From JAJTHC01 sp044358835 (GTDB lineage Bacteria; Cyanobacteriota; Vampirovibrionia; Vampirovibrionales; JAJTHC01): a DNA stretch of 64,000 bases. A program made the translations under genes and the position numbers. Below the pieces are notes generated by a model. It made no database searches. It saw only the letters and a list, made by a program, of their open reading frames with translations, and was not told the origin of the DNA. This document shows positions 25,666-34,659 of this stretch, one piece after another. The first letter of the stretch is position 1; every line of letters begins with the position of its first letter. Location of the stretch: NCBI GenBank assembly GCA_044358835.1, contig JBIKNF010000007.1:27172-91171 (forward strand), read 5' to 3'.

Positions 25666-25850
25666 AGCGATTCTCCTAATTGGGTTTGTTGCACGCGCTT
25701 TACACGCACAACACAAACAGTAACACGGCATAGCCAAGAAGGCGAAAAGCCCCTTTTTTATACTTAAAATAGCGTAAAACAAACGCAAAACCGTGTCAAG
25801 TAAGGGTGTGGTTTTAGGGGAGGCATGAGAAGGCCATGACGCGCAACGAA
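25666..25850. other. Intergenic region, rpsA leader side
   Basis: Contains the rpsA ribosome site and probable promoter (TA-rich DNA about 25745-25790 on the minus strand) and a GTG/GC-rich stretch before the upstream module at 25851. No gene recognised. Confidence 0.4.
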
Positions 25851-25922
25851 ATGTAACGATTTAGCTCACCCCGTGGTTTTTGGGCATGAAAAACGCACCA
25901 CTTTTGCTTGACGTTGTTTAAT
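25851..25922 (+). promoter_or_regulatory. Conserved upstream module, copy 2
   Basis: ATGTAACGATTT and, 57 bases on, TTGACGTTGT. Between them are CACCCCGTG and AAAAACGCACCA, both shared with copy 3, and a TTTAAT hexamer follows. CGCACC lies exactly 17 bases before that hexamer, as in copy 3. It ends 70 bases before the ORF at 25993. Confidence 0.65.
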
Positions 25923-25992
25923 GAACGTGTACGCTTAAGTTAGAAGCGCACGATTTAATTTATTCATTACCCAAGTCCCGAAAGGCCCCCCC

Positions 25993-26517
25993 ATGTTACG
26001 AACCACAACCCAATTTACCCCCCACGCTACACCTCGTATAGCGAATGCCCGCCCTGCGTATTCCGCCCAACAGCGATTGGGGTTAAGTATAGAGGAATTA
26101 AAGCGTTTAGAAGCCTCATTGCGCTGGTACATTTGCAATAATTTAGATGGTCCTGTAGGTCTCAAGAGCCTTCAAATTGATCTAGAACACGTGAACATAT
26201 ATCTAAAGCTTTTAAGAGACAGCACTTTTAATTCGCTCGCCAAACATGAACAGTTAGAGCGTTTATGGTCAGAATCTTTTTGTAGTAGAACGTTAACAAA
26301 GGCCAGGATAAAAAGTTTTGGATTAACTGAACACAATTCTCAAAATACTCTTGAGATATATTTTCAACATTTTCGCAGAGCACTGAAAGAATTTCAAGGT
26401 GAACAACCCCACAATGAAGCGCAAATAAAGGAACGTATAGGTCAATGGGAATTACTCCAAAAAGCTATTACTAAAATAATTGCAATTGTTTCACCGGGAA
26501 TAGATGTAGAAAGTTAA
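25993..26517 (+). CDS. Hypothetical protein, modular family member 1
   Basis: A 174-residue protein of unknown function. Its first 28 residues (MLRTTTQFTPHATPRIANAR, then PAYSAQQR) resemble those of the next gene (MLRT..QFTP..., AN..P.YS.QQ), while the rest, a helical body (IEELKRLEASLRWYICNNL ... RIGQWELLQKAITKIIAIV), has no counterpart there. Codon use is AT-rich with many ATA and AGA codons. The start has AAGGCCCCCCC before the ATG, the same leader as the next gene. The shared upstream module plus shared N-terminus suggests a common regulation and a common targeting or processing signal; both are inferences. Confidence 0.75.
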   Translation: MLRTTTQFTPHATPRIANARPAYSAQQRLGLSIEELKRLEASLRWYICNNLDGPVGLKSLQIDLEHVNIYLKLLRDSTFNSLAKHEQLERLWSESFCSRTLTKARIKSFGLTEHNSQNTLEIYFQHFRRALKEFQGEQPHNEAQIKERIGQWELLQKAITKIIAIVSPGIDVES

Positions 26518-26525
26518 TAACCTTA

Positions 26526-26597
26526 ATGTAACGATTTATTTCACCCCGTGCTTTTTTTTCATAAAAAACGCACCATTTTTGCTTGACGCTGTATGAT
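26526..26597 (+). promoter_or_regulatory. Conserved upstream module, copy 3
   Basis: ATGTAACGATTT and, 57 bases on, TTGACGCTGT, with CACCCCGTG and AAAACGCACCA between and TATGAT at 26592. CGCACC is 17 bases before TATGAT. It begins only nine bases after the stop of the preceding ORF, so each of the two family genes has its own module rather than sharing an operon. Confidence 0.65.
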
Positions 26598-26670
26598 GAA
26601 TAGTAATGCTTGAATAGAAGTAAATCCTAGACTTAACAATGTATTGCCTATAACCCAAAAGGACCCCCCC

Positions 26671-27183
26671 ATGTTACGAACGATGCCTCAATTTACCCCC
26701 CCCACTAACTTTAGTAAAGCGAATAATCCCCCTACCTATTCCGTTCAACAGCAACGCCAAGGGATGAAAATTAGCACACAAACCGAGTATACGCTTAAGA
26801 ATTTTTTTGAAACGGCTTTAAGAAAATATGCTTCTGAAAATGAGAATGTACCTATTAGTGAGTATCATGTCGTATTTCAGTCGTATTTGAAGCGGCTCAG
26901 AAAGTTTAGAGACCCTTTTTCTATGCATGTGGCTAGTGACTCAAGGAATGATTCTCTTGTGGTTAAGATAAAAAAGTCTCATTTTTGGGACAGGGTTGCT
27001 CACCGTTTGTTGCTAAGACCTGCGAATCAGCTTCCAGCGGACGTAGTCGTGATGAAAAGAGTTCTTCTCCCTAACCCAACTGACGTTATGGAAAGTTTAG
27101 ATCGTATTCTTACAATTGATCTTCCCGACTGGAAAACACGCGGGTTCAAGCCTGAAACCCTAAAAAAACAATCGCATCAGTAA
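26671..27183 (+). CDS. Hypothetical protein, modular family member 2
   Basis: A 170-residue protein of unknown function. I place the start at the ATG at 26671, preceded by AAAGGACCCCCCC, giving MLRTMPQFTPPTNFSKANNP and PTYSVQQQ, which matches the N-terminus of the gene at 25993; an upstream ATG at 26644 is not conserved. The body (YTLKNFFETALRKYASENEN ... VVMKRVLLPNPTDVMESLDR) is unlike that of its neighbour. AT-rich codon use as in 17031 and 25993. A terminator follows 57 bases after the stop. The N-terminal Pro/Thr-rich segment could be a secretion or binding tag; this is untested. Confidence 0.75.
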   Translation: MLRTMPQFTPPTNFSKANNPPTYSVQQQRQGMKISTQTEYTLKNFFETALRKYASENENVPISEYHVVFQSYLKRLRKFRDPFSMHVASDSRNDSLVVKIKKSHFWDRVAHRLLLRPANQLPADVVVMKRVLLPNPTDVMESLDRILTIDLPDWKTRGFKPETLKKQSHQ

Positions 27184-27240
27184 AGTAAAAAAATAAAAAA
27201 CGCAAAATTCGTAGGCGGGTGTGGCATCCCAAAGCCCTCC

Positions 27241-27283
27241 GCGATTGAAGCTTAAAATATCCTTAAGCAATCGCCCGTTTTTT
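27241..27283 (+). terminator. Terminator after modular family member 2
   Basis: GCGATTG and CAATCGC close a stem extended by CTTAA/TTAAG, followed by CCGTTTTTT. Confidence 0.8.
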
Positions 27284-27362
27284 GTACACATGCTACAATG
27301 AAGCGGGTATTGTTTTACTCCGTCCCTCATGCTTCTTTTTCGAATGACAGAAGGAACTTCTG

Positions 27363-27821
27363 ATGTCTAACACACCCCCTAAACATCCCCCCCCTGAAGC
27401 CTTTCGCAAGTTTGCCCACCGCGTTTCAGAACTGGCGGGTTCGCCCAAAGCCTTTGTTTTGGCCAGTGCCACGATTGTGATTTGGGCGAGTTTGGGATCA
27501 ATTTTTAACTATTCCGACACCTGGCAACTGGTCATTAACACCAGCACCACGATCATCACCTTTTTAATGGTGTTCTTGATTCAGAACACCCAAAACCGTG
27601 ATGCTCGTGTGGTGGGCTTGAAGTTGGACGAAATTATTCGGGCCACCAAAAAAGCCCGAGATTCCATTATTGAGTTGCAAGCCCTTTCTGATGCTGAACT
27701 CGATGCCTTAGAAGCCGAGTTTTTGCGTATTCGTGAAGAAAGTTCTCACATGCACCATTCGCTTCATGCGGTGGAACGCCTGATTGAAGCCCACCATACC
27801 GTCAAGCCCCCCAAGAAATAA
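27363..27821 (+). CDS. Low-affinity iron permease family membrane protein
   Basis: Small membrane protein of the family named after yeast low-affinity Fe/Cu permeases (Iron_permease, PF04120); in bacteria the transported substrate is unproven. Two hydrophobic helices span about residues 29-47 (AFVLASATIVIWASLGSIF) and 56-73 (LVINTSTTIITFLMVFLI). The family signature FSDTWQLVINT appears here as YSDTWQLVINT, followed by FLIQNTQNRD and LKLDEIIRA. The C-terminal half is a charged coiled coil. A -10 box TACAAT lies about 55 bases upstream, and the ATG follows AGAAGGAACTTCTG. Family firm, function not. Confidence 0.88.
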   Translation: MSNTPPKHPPPEAFRKFAHRVSELAGSPKAFVLASATIVIWASLGSIFNYSDTWQLVINTSTTIITFLMVFLIQNTQNRDARVVGLKLDEIIRATKKARDSIIELQALSDAELDALEAEFLRIREESSHMHHSLHAVERLIEAHHTVKPPKK

Positions 27822-27837
27822 GGGGCATGCCACTTGT

Positions 27838-29646
27838 TTAGCCAAAGTGCAAGCGGTTTAAGCGACTGTAAGCCCGCGTGTTGACGCCTTGAGCAGGTTT
27901 GACAGGCGTGTTAGGCAAGGCAAACAATGCTTTAATCGGGGCTTTGGTGGGGACGTCTTGTCGGCTTTTTTGGTGGTGACGAAACGAAAAATAGGGGGGC
28001 GCCTTCAGCGAGGCCACTTTGCTCAACACAGGGGCTTCTTCCACGGCGGGGGTAGGCACTGGCCCGAACGCTTGCGCCAACGGGGGGGCGGGGGGTTGAA
28101 GCACCAAGGGAAGATCGTTTAGTTTAGGGGGGGAAGGCACTGAACCCTCAGACATTTTTGAAAGTTGAGGGATGTGAAGGCGTGGACGGGTGACAGCATC
28201 CAGGGGAATGAGCGCGGATTCATCGTCTAGCAGGGTGTCTTGTTCCCAATGGGGCTGATGAGGCATCCTTGGGGCAGGTGCTTGAACGGGGGCAAACATG
28301 TCGTCCACTTCAGTGGCGTGGGGCATGAGCCAACTGGCAAAGGGTTTTTCCGGCTCATGCAAAAGATCCATTTTTTCAAGAGGCGTCAGGGTAGATTCCT
28401 CCCACGCCTTTGCGGGAGCCGTCTTAAACAGTCCTGATTTAAAGCGCGCTAACGCATACGCCCAGGTGGGATTTAGTTTAAACGCCAGCCCCAACGCCAC
28501 CGCCAAAACCATGCCGCCAATACAAAGGTACATCATCCATAAATGGGCCTGAAATCGGGCTTCTTCCGCCTGTAAATGATGTTTAATGCGTTCATTCAGC
28601 CACGCTTCATCTTCCCACGGCAAGCGCAGGTAACGATCATACGCCTGCGCTTCAGAAATGACGTATTCTAAGGCGGGGTTGGGTTCGTAGCCTTGTTCGC
28701 TTAAGGGCTGAAGTACAACAATTTCAGGCGTTTCTTCCACACTAAGGTTCTTATTTTCAAGGCGTTCGCTTGGCAGAAGGGCGCTCTCTTCTTGAGGCTC
28801 ATTCAGTGGGACGCCTCCTTCAAGGGTCGTGACTTGTTCTGACACCGCCTCAGCAGGAGGCGTCTTTTGAGCCGACTTGGGCGTCCATGCAGACACCCAC
28901 GAAACAGGCGGTGCGGACTTTACACGGTGCGTGGCCGGATGAAAAGATCTATACGCGTGAGCCGTCCTCTTCCATTTCGACGCCTTGTAACGAGGATGAT
29001 ACCCCTGACCCGCGGGGGACTCCGTCGGGGTGGGCGGTTCACTAAACTCAAAGGCAGGAACCATAGAAGAAGAAGAAGAAGACGCTTCGCCTAAGGCGCT
29101 TAGAGGCAAGGAACGTTTAGGCGTCCACGTATTGCTTAGGGCATAGCCTTGAGTAGGGGTCGAGGGGGTGGGTACGTCTGGTTGGAAGTGAAGAGCGGTT
29201 CCAGCAGAAGAAGGGGCTTGCGTTACGGTAGATTCCCCAGAATGGCTGCGCATATTGACGCGAATATCTTTAGCCGAAACACCTGGTACCACCACGGACA
29301 CTTTTCCATGTTCTACATTCAAGCGGGCGATGTGTTGGCCTGAAGGATCCATCACCAAAGGCGTGGCTCTCACTTTTTCAGACGTATTGCCTTGTAAGCC
29401 CAACGTGTACACCCCTTCACTATCATGTTCATCAGGGGCCAGTTCTCGGGCGTTGCCAGTGACGTTGACGTTGATGTTTAATTTACCGTCGGCTTGCTTT
29501 TCAAGAGAAATGTGTTCAATGGTATTGGCCAACGCTCCACTGGTGGAAAGGCCTACAAGCAGGCTGGCCACTATCAACGCTTGAAGCGTCTGGCGTTTTA
29601 AGGCGTAAAAGAGCGGGGTAATTCGTTGAAATAAAAACGACCACAT
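27838..29646 (-). CDS. Hypothetical exported/membrane protein, Pro-rich
   Basis: A protein of about 602 residues. I choose the ATG at 29646, with GGAAAGG eight bases upstream, over one at 29673. An N-terminal signal sequence (LQALIVASLLVGLSTSGALA, cleavage after about residue 40) precedes a beta-rich domain (IEHISLEKQADGKLNINVNVTG). A long Pro/Ser/Thr linker leads to a second membrane helix near residue 370 (MMYLCIGGMVLAVALGLAF), then a Pro-rich, probably cytoplasmic tail. The layout, an exported sensor-like domain and a cytoplasmic tail, suggests an envelope protein. It is divergent from fliG, with 182 bases between; a link to flagella is possible but unproven. Confidence 0.75.
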   Translation of the reverse strand: MWSFLFQRITPLFYALKRQTLQALIVASLLVGLSTSGALANTIEHISLEKQADGKLNINVNVTGNARELAPDEHDSEGVYTLGLQGNTSEKVRATPLVMDPSGQHIARLNVEHGKVSVVVPGVSAKDIRVNMRSHSGESTVTQAPSSAGTALHFQPDVPTPSTPTQGYALSNTWTPKRSLPLSALGEASSSSSSMVPAFEFSEPPTPTESPAGQGYHPRYKASKWKRTAHAYRSFHPATHRVKSAPPVSWVSAWTPKSAQKTPPAEAVSEQVTTLEGGVPLNEPQEESALLPSERLENKNLSVEETPEIVVLQPLSEQGYEPNPALEYVISEAQAYDRYLRLPWEDEAWLNERIKHHLQAEEARFQAHLWMMYLCIGGMVLAVALGLAFKLNPTWAYALARFKSGLFKTAPAKAWEESTLTPLEKMDLLHEPEKPFASWLMPHATEVDDMFAPVQAPAPRMPHQPHWEQDTLLDDESALIPLDAVTRPRLHIPQLSKMSEGSVPSPPKLNDLPLVLQPPAPPLAQAFGPVPTPAVEEAPVLSKVASLKAPPYFSFRHHQKSRQDVPTKAPIKALFALPNTPVKPAQGVNTRAYSRLNRLHFG

Positions 29647-29828
29647 GGCATAGACCTTTCCGTTGAACCCCATTAAAGCATTGCAAGGGGCTTTCTTCTA
29701 TCCTTCACCCGAAGGAGCTTTACCAAAACAGGGGGAATCTCATCTAGGTGGAGGAACAGAGGAGACAAACGCCCGTTCATTCGCTACAATAGAATAACGA
29801 ACACTCTAATTCACCCCATGAGGAAGCC

Positions 29829-30881
29829 ATGCTCGTTGACGATTCCAAAAAAACACAGCAGATGATTAAAAGCATTGATGAACTCAATTGCGTTCAAAAG
29901 GTGTCATGCTTATTAATTTCTTTGGGGCCGGGCACTGCGGCAGAAGTGCTTAAAAACATTAAAGACGAAAGCGAAGTCGAACGCTTGGCATTTCACATTG
30001 CCGGCATGAGCCAAGTTGCTCCTGAAGTGTTTACCGAACTCATTACGGAATTTTATGTGTTGTTTGAAGCCCAAGGGTTTTTAATGTCGGGCGGGGTTTC
30101 TTACGCTCAAGAAATTCTCACCGATTCGTTTGGGGAAGAACATGCTCAAAAAATCTTAAACAAACTGGTGCAATCGCTTCAAAATACACCGTTTGACTTC
30201 TTTAATAAGGCGGATCCCACCCAGTTGGCGTCGTCTTTTCAGAATGAAAACCCCCAGTTGGTGGCATTGGTGCTTTCTTACATCAAGCCGGATCGCGCCG
30301 CGGCGATTTTGTCTCTACTAACCCCAGAAGCGCAGGTTGAAATTGCGTCTCGCATTGCGGTGATGGACCGCACCAGCCCTGAAATTTTACGTGAAGTTGA
30401 AACCATTATGGAAAACAAGTTTTCTAGTGTCATGACGAGTGACTTTAGTCAAGCCGGTGGTATTGAATCGTTGGCTGAAATCTTGAATTTTAGTGACCGC
30501 ACCACTGAAAAAGCGATTTTAGACAACATGGAAATGCGGGATCCTGAAATGGCGGAAAATGTGCGGAGTCTCATGTTCGTCTTTGAAGATATGGCAAAAC
30601 TCGATGCACGCACCGTTCAACGCATCTTGCGTGAAGTGGAAACCAAGGACTTGGGCTTGGCTCTAAAAGGCGCCAAAGAAGAAGTCAAAACCATTGTTTT
30701 TGAAAATATGTCTGAACGCGCTGCAGCCATGCTGAAAGACGATATGGAGTTCATGGGGGCGGTTCGTGCCAAAGATGTTTCTGAAAAACAAACCATTATT
30801 GTAGGGATTATTCGTGGGCTAGAAGCGTCTGGTGAAATTCAAATCGCCCGTAGTAAGGATGAAGACAGCTTTATTACCTAA
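29829..30881 (+). CDS. fliG: Flagellar motor switch protein FliG
   Basis: Rotor protein at the MS-ring/C-ring junction that interacts with the stators to make torque. At 350 residues it is full length. The middle domain has ENPQLVALVLSYIKPDRAAAIL, the usual EHPQ motif with Asn for His. The C-terminal torque helix FEDMAKLDARTVQRILREVE keeps the alternating charged residues, followed by LALKGAKEEVKTIVFENMSERAA. It precedes fliH by 59 bases. Neither fliF nor fliI is adjacent, so the usual fliFGHI cluster is partly broken up. Firm. Confidence 0.95.
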   Translation: MLVDDSKKTQQMIKSIDELNCVQKVSCLLISLGPGTAAEVLKNIKDESEVERLAFHIAGMSQVAPEVFTELITEFYVLFEAQGFLMSGGVSYAQEILTDSFGEEHAQKILNKLVQSLQNTPFDFFNKADPTQLASSFQNENPQLVALVLSYIKPDRAAAILSLLTPEAQVEIASRIAVMDRTSPEILREVETIMENKFSSVMTSDFSQAGGIESLAEILNFSDRTTEKAILDNMEMRDPEMAENVRSLMFVFEDMAKLDARTVQRILREVETKDLGLALKGAKEEVKTIVFENMSERAAAMLKDDMEFMGAVRAKDVSEKQTIIVGIIRGLEASGEIQIARSKDEDSFIT

Positions 30882-30940
30882 GCATTATTACACACGCAAC
30901 GTCTTGACTTAGTTAATAAAGAAGGCGATAAGGATCTATC

Positions 30941-31720
30941 ATGAGAGAAAACGTCTTTAAAGAAGTGACTTTGGGTAAACCTGTAGCGCTTCATTCCTTG
31001 AGCCCCCTTGAAGAAGAAGCCCTACGGGATCTAAAAATTTTATTGACGGATGCTCACAAAACACGCGCTTCTTTGGTGGTGGAAGCCGAAAAAGAGGCTG
31101 AAAAAATCTTAGAACAAGCCCACCTAGATGCACGAGCCTTCGTTGAAAAAGCCCACAAGCGTGCTGAAGAAATTGAAGCAAAGGCCCAGATGAGTTTTGA
31201 CGCCATAGAAGCCCAAGCCACACAAAAAGGCTATGACGAAGGCTTTGAATCGGGGGTTTCGCAAGGGTATGAAGCCGCCGCTTTAGAAACCATGGAACTT
31301 TTAGAAGCGGCCAAACTTATGTTAGAAGGAGCCAAACAAGTGGAAGCCCACCGCTTGGAAAAGGCCGAAGCCCAAGCCGTTCATTTAATGAGCCTGGTGC
31401 TGAAAGAAGCGTCTGTAGTGGTGTGGCAGGAGATTCCGCAACACGTGTTGGTTGAAGCGTGGAAGCGCGCTGTAGAAGTCCATGCGCTTAAGGGAGACAT
31501 CACCCTGTTGATTCACCCCGTACAATTACAGTTGATTGAAGCATTGGGGCAAGAAGCCCTTCAATTGGTTCAACAGTTGCCCAACACCACTTTAAAAACC
31601 GATGCCCACCTGCCCACGGATGCCATTTACCTGCTCAACAATGAAGTGAATTTAAACCTCAGTTTAAGTGCCGTGATCCAAGAACTGTGCCAAGCCTTAT
31701 TGAACAAGCCCTCAAGTTAG
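30941..31720 (+). CDS. fliH: Flagellar export apparatus protein FliH
   Basis: Regulator and stator-like stalk of the flagellar export ATPase FliI. The 259 residues begin with a long charged coiled coil (HKTRASLVVEAEKEAEKILE, continuing to about residue 90) with a GYDEGFESGVSQGYEAA segment containing GxxxG repeats typical of FliH. The C-terminal globular half (SLVLKEASVVVWQEIPQHVLVE, ITLLIHPVQLQLIE) fits the FliH/HrpE/V-ATPase subunit E family. Its position after fliG supports the call. Its partner gene fliI is not next; a convergent dehydrogenase gene is. Confidence 0.88.
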   Translation: MRENVFKEVTLGKPVALHSLSPLEEEALRDLKILLTDAHKTRASLVVEAEKEAEKILEQAHLDARAFVEKAHKRAEEIEAKAQMSFDAIEAQATQKGYDEGFESGVSQGYEAAALETMELLEAAKLMLEGAKQVEAHRLEKAEAQAVHLMSLVLKEASVVVWQEIPQHVLVEAWKRAVEVHALKGDITLLIHPVQLQLIEALGQEALQLVQQLPNTTLKTDAHLPTDAIYLLNNEVNLNLSLSAVIQELCQALLNKPSS

Positions 31721-31762
31721 TCCATCACGCCCCGTTTAAGCACCCACCAAACCCAAAGGGCG

Positions 31763-32800
31763 CTAAAACGCCAAAAGCTCTTGCATGGCGCGCATCACAC
31801 GCAGGGGGTGAGGCATATACACGGATTCTAAGCTATAGGGGTAGGGGGTGTCTAAACCCGCGACGCGTTTAATAGGGGCTTTAAGGTATTCCACCGCTTT
31901 TTCGGCAATAATGGCTGAAATTTCCGCCCCGTAGCCCCCTGTCTTGGGCGCTTCATACACGATTAAAGCCCGTCCTGTTTTTCGAACACTGGTTAAAATG
32001 CTGGCTTCATCGACGGGTGAAAGTGTTCTTAAATCAATAATTTCAATGCTTACCCCATCACGTTCTTGCAATTTTTGCGCCGCAGCGTGGCAAATATCCA
32101 CCATCGCCCCGTAACAAAACACCGACAAATCCTGACCAGCCTGCACCAAGCGCGCGGGGCCTAAGGGAATAGGCGTTGCTTCTAAAGGCACCACGCCTTT
32201 GGGGGAACGATACAAACGCTTAGGTTCCATAAATAAAACAGGGTCAGGCGACTGGAGAGCGCCAAGCAGTAAGCCTTTGGCTTCTGCAGGGGTAGAAGGA
32301 ATCACCACTTTAATACCTGGGGTTTGGGTGAAATACGCTTCAGGGCTTTGAGAATGATAGGTGCCCCCACGAATGCCCCCACCGTAAGGGGTGCGAATAA
32401 CCATGGGGCAAGCACAATCACCGCCACTGCGGTAGCGTAGTTTCGACACTTCAGAAATGATTTGGTCAAAGGCGGGGAAAATATAATCCGCAAACTGAAT
32501 TTCAGGCACAGGAATCATGCCCGCAAGGGCCATGCCGTAGGCTGAACCGATAATACCCGCTTCGCTTAAGGGCATATCCACCACACGTTTTTCGCCAAAT
32601 TGGGCTTGTAAGCCTTCCGTCACGCGAAAAACGCCCCCACTGATGCCCACATCTTCGCCAAAAACAATCACGCGCGGATCGCTGGCTAAAGCTTGAAACA
32701 AGGCTTCGTTAATGGCCTGAACCATGGTAATGGGGGTGTCAGGGTGACGTTGCACGAGAGGGGCAGAAGCTTGAGAAGAAGGTGTCATGGTGGCATTCAT
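31763..32800 (-). CDS. bkdAB: Branched-chain 2-oxoacid dehydrogenase E1 component, beta subunit
   Basis: Beta subunit of the thiamine-diphosphate E1 enzyme that decarboxylates 2-oxoacids in a dehydrogenase complex. It has VIVFGEDVGISGGVFRVTEG, DMPLSEAGIIGSAYGMALAG, the conserved TPYGGGIRGGTYHSQSPEA, and EPKRLYR, the last more typical of branched-chain than of pyruvate enzymes. The 345 residues are full length. It lies 73 bases after the alpha subunit on the same strand. The E2 and E3 genes are not in the window. Substrate preference is inferred; symbol given on that basis. Confidence 0.88.
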   Translation of the reverse strand: MNATMTPSSQASAPLVQRHPDTPITMVQAINEALFQALASDPRVIVFGEDVGISGGVFRVTEGLQAQFGEKRVVDMPLSEAGIIGSAYGMALAGMIPVPEIQFADYIFPAFDQIISEVSKLRYRSGGDCACPMVIRTPYGGGIRGGTYHSQSPEAYFTQTPGIKVVIPSTPAEAKGLLLGALQSPDPVLFMEPKRLYRSPKGVVPLEATPIPLGPARLVQAGQDLSVFCYGAMVDICHAAAQKLQERDGVSIEIIDLRTLSPVDEASILTSVRKTGRALIVYEAPKTGGYGAEISAIIAEKAVEYLKAPIKRVAGLDTPYPYSLESVYMPHPLRVMRAMQELLAF

Positions 32801-32873
32801 GGTAACGCACTTTCATAAAAATAACAGAAGGTTTAAAAAGAAACGGCTTTAAAAGAACTTGCTTCAAGAAGCC

Positions 32874-33989
32874 CTAGAGGGGGAATGCCCCTGGGTGAGG
32901 CAAACTAAGGCCCTGTTCATGAGCCAAGAGATCGTCTAAATCCGCTTGTAAGGGGGCAGGAATTTCGGCATACACGCCTTCGACCAAGGTTTGCCAATTG
33001 GGCAAGGGGGTTTCTTGCGCGATCTTCGTGGCTTCTAGAATATCGGCTTCCACTTGGATTTTAAGGGCATCGATTTGAGGGGGGCTTAATACGCCTTTTT
33101 TAAGCAAAAAGGCTTCAAAGCGAGGAATAGGGTCTTTACCGATCCATTCGTCCATTTCGCCTTTTAGGCGGTAACGGGCGTCATCGTCAGAAGAAGAATG
33201 CGGATTCAAGCGATAGGTGACAAGTTCAATTAAAGCAGGGCCTTCGCCTCTTCTGGCCCGTTCAGCCATGGCTAAAGTGGTTTGGTACACCGCCAGCACG
33301 TCGTTGCCGTCCACCCGAACGCCTTTTACGCCATAGCCGATGCCTTTGTCTGCCAAGTACTTGGCCCCCGTTTGTTGAGACACATGAAGAGAAATGGCAT
33401 AATGGTTATTGACACAGAAGAAGAGGGCGGGCGCTTTTTTGGCGCCGGCGATGGTTAAAGCAGAATGAAAGTCATTGGCTGAAGTGGCGCCGTCTCCAAA
33501 GTAAGTGACGGCAACATCGTCTGTGCCTTTGGCTTGAGCGGCCAAGGCGGCTCCGCTGGCGTGAACGATTTGCGTGCCAATGACACTAGAAACCGACGCA
33601 AAATGCAAGTGATGAAAACTATAGTGATTCGGCATTTGATGCCCAAGGCAGACATCCTTAGCGGAACCAAAAATTTGATGAGCCAAACTTTCTAGGCTTG
33701 CCCCTCGCCACAGCGGAATACCCGCTTGACGGTAAGCAGGAAAGACCCAATCGGTGGGACGCAATGCGGCTACAGTGCCCACTTGCGTGGCTTCTTCACC
33801 TTTGGTGGTGACGCAAAAGCTAATGCGTCCACTGCGTTGTAGCTTCAAAGAACGCTCATCCCACAGGCGAAGGGTAAGCATGAGCGTGTACATTTTAAGC
33901 AAGACTTCATTGGCAGGAACCACCCCTTTAGGGTCAAAGCCGATGAGTGCTTGGGGGGCTTTTGTTTGAGAAGAAGCAGAAACAGTCAT
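32874..33989 (-). CDS. bkdAA: Branched-chain 2-oxoacid dehydrogenase E1 component, alpha subunit
   Basis: Alpha subunit of the heterotetrameric E1. The thiamine-diphosphate motif runs from YFGDGATSANDFHSAL to VNNHYAIS (GDG ... NN). RLNPHSSSDDDARYR is the phosphorylation-loop region, and the SSDD form is typical of branched-chain rather than pyruvate dehydrogenases. I choose the ATG at 33989, with CAGGAG upstream, giving about 371 residues; a 20-residue longer frame from 34049 has no support. It is transcribed ahead of the beta subunit. Firm as E1-alpha, moderate for substrate. Confidence 0.88.
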   Translation of the reverse strand: MTVSASSQTKAPQALIGFDPKGVVPANEVLLKMYTLMLTLRLWDERSLKLQRSGRISFCVTTKGEEATQVGTVAALRPTDWVFPAYRQAGIPLWRGASLESLAHQIFGSAKDVCLGHQMPNHYSFHHLHFASVSSVIGTQIVHASGAALAAQAKGTDDVAVTYFGDGATSANDFHSALTIAGAKKAPALFFCVNNHYAISLHVSQQTGAKYLADKGIGYGVKGVRVDGNDVLAVYQTTLAMAERARRGEGPALIELVTYRLNPHSSSDDDARYRLKGEMDEWIGKDPIPRFEAFLLKKGVLSPPQIDALKIQVEADILEATKIAQETPLPNWQTLVEGVYAEIPAPLQADLDDLLAHEQGLSLPHPGAFPL

Positions 33990-34134
33990 GGTGAAGGGCT
34001 CCTGGCACAGCGGAAGGGGGAGGCTATAGAGCCATTTTAACATGGCCAAAAAAAAAAGCTAGTTTCACAACAGGCGGGTTTCACACAAGAAACATTAAAA
34101 CGCGTCACCAAGACGCCTGGCATAAAGAATGTTT

Positions 34135-34659
34135 TTATTGAAACGCCAGCCTTTTTAATCGTTTCCAACAGGTCAAAAGTCCCCCGAAACACCGTTCAAT
34201 GTAAGGTTCATAATACGCTGGGCGATGCTTCTTGGCGGGTTCTTGACACTGGTACATCATCAACAAATCGGCGGGCAATGCTTGGCCCGCTTGCAAGTAA
34301 TGGCCCGCTTGCTTGAGTAGTTCAAACTGAATATCCGCATAAAAGGCGTCTGTTTTATGCGGCCCCTGCCCTTCAAGGCCCATGTCGCATTCAAAATGCC
34401 ATAACATTTGGTAAGCCACGTTTAAAGAAGCATCTTGGCGGTTTTGGCTGAGGGTGGGCCAGTAGCTGAGGCTAAAATTAATGAGCCGTTCATCATCTAA
34501 GCAAGCCAACACCAGTGCACCCGCCCGTTGACGCGCCTGCTGCAAGTCTTTAAACGTCACTTCCACACAGTCACGGACGTGATGCTTCAAAGGGTTTAAG
34601 CCCGTGTGCCAACGTTTTGGTGGTTCTGGGGTGGGTGGCTTGGGGGCGCTTGTCGTCAT
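34135..34659 (-). CDS. Hypothetical protein
   Basis: A 174-residue protein of unknown function. The N-terminus is Pro-rich (APKPPTPEPPKRWHTG), and the rest is predicted helical with several cysteines and aromatic residues (YYEPYIERCFGGLLTCWKRLK at the end). No signal peptide or membrane helix. Ribosome site weak. It lies between the E1 genes and hemD. Confidence 0.65.
   Translation of the reverse strand: MTTSAPKPPTPEPPKRWHTGLNPLKHHVRDCVEVTFKDLQQARQRAGALVLACLDDERLINFSLSYWPTLSQNRQDASLNVAYQMLWHFECDMGLEGQGPHKTDAFYADIQFELLKQAGHYLQAGQALPADLLMMYQCQEPAKKHRPAYYEPYIERCFGGLLTCWKRLKRLAFQ

Noticed and set aside
25636..25788. Longer N-terminus for ribosomal protein S1
   Set aside because: The extra segment is cysteine-rich and unlike S1, and a strong ribosome site points to the TTG at 25665.
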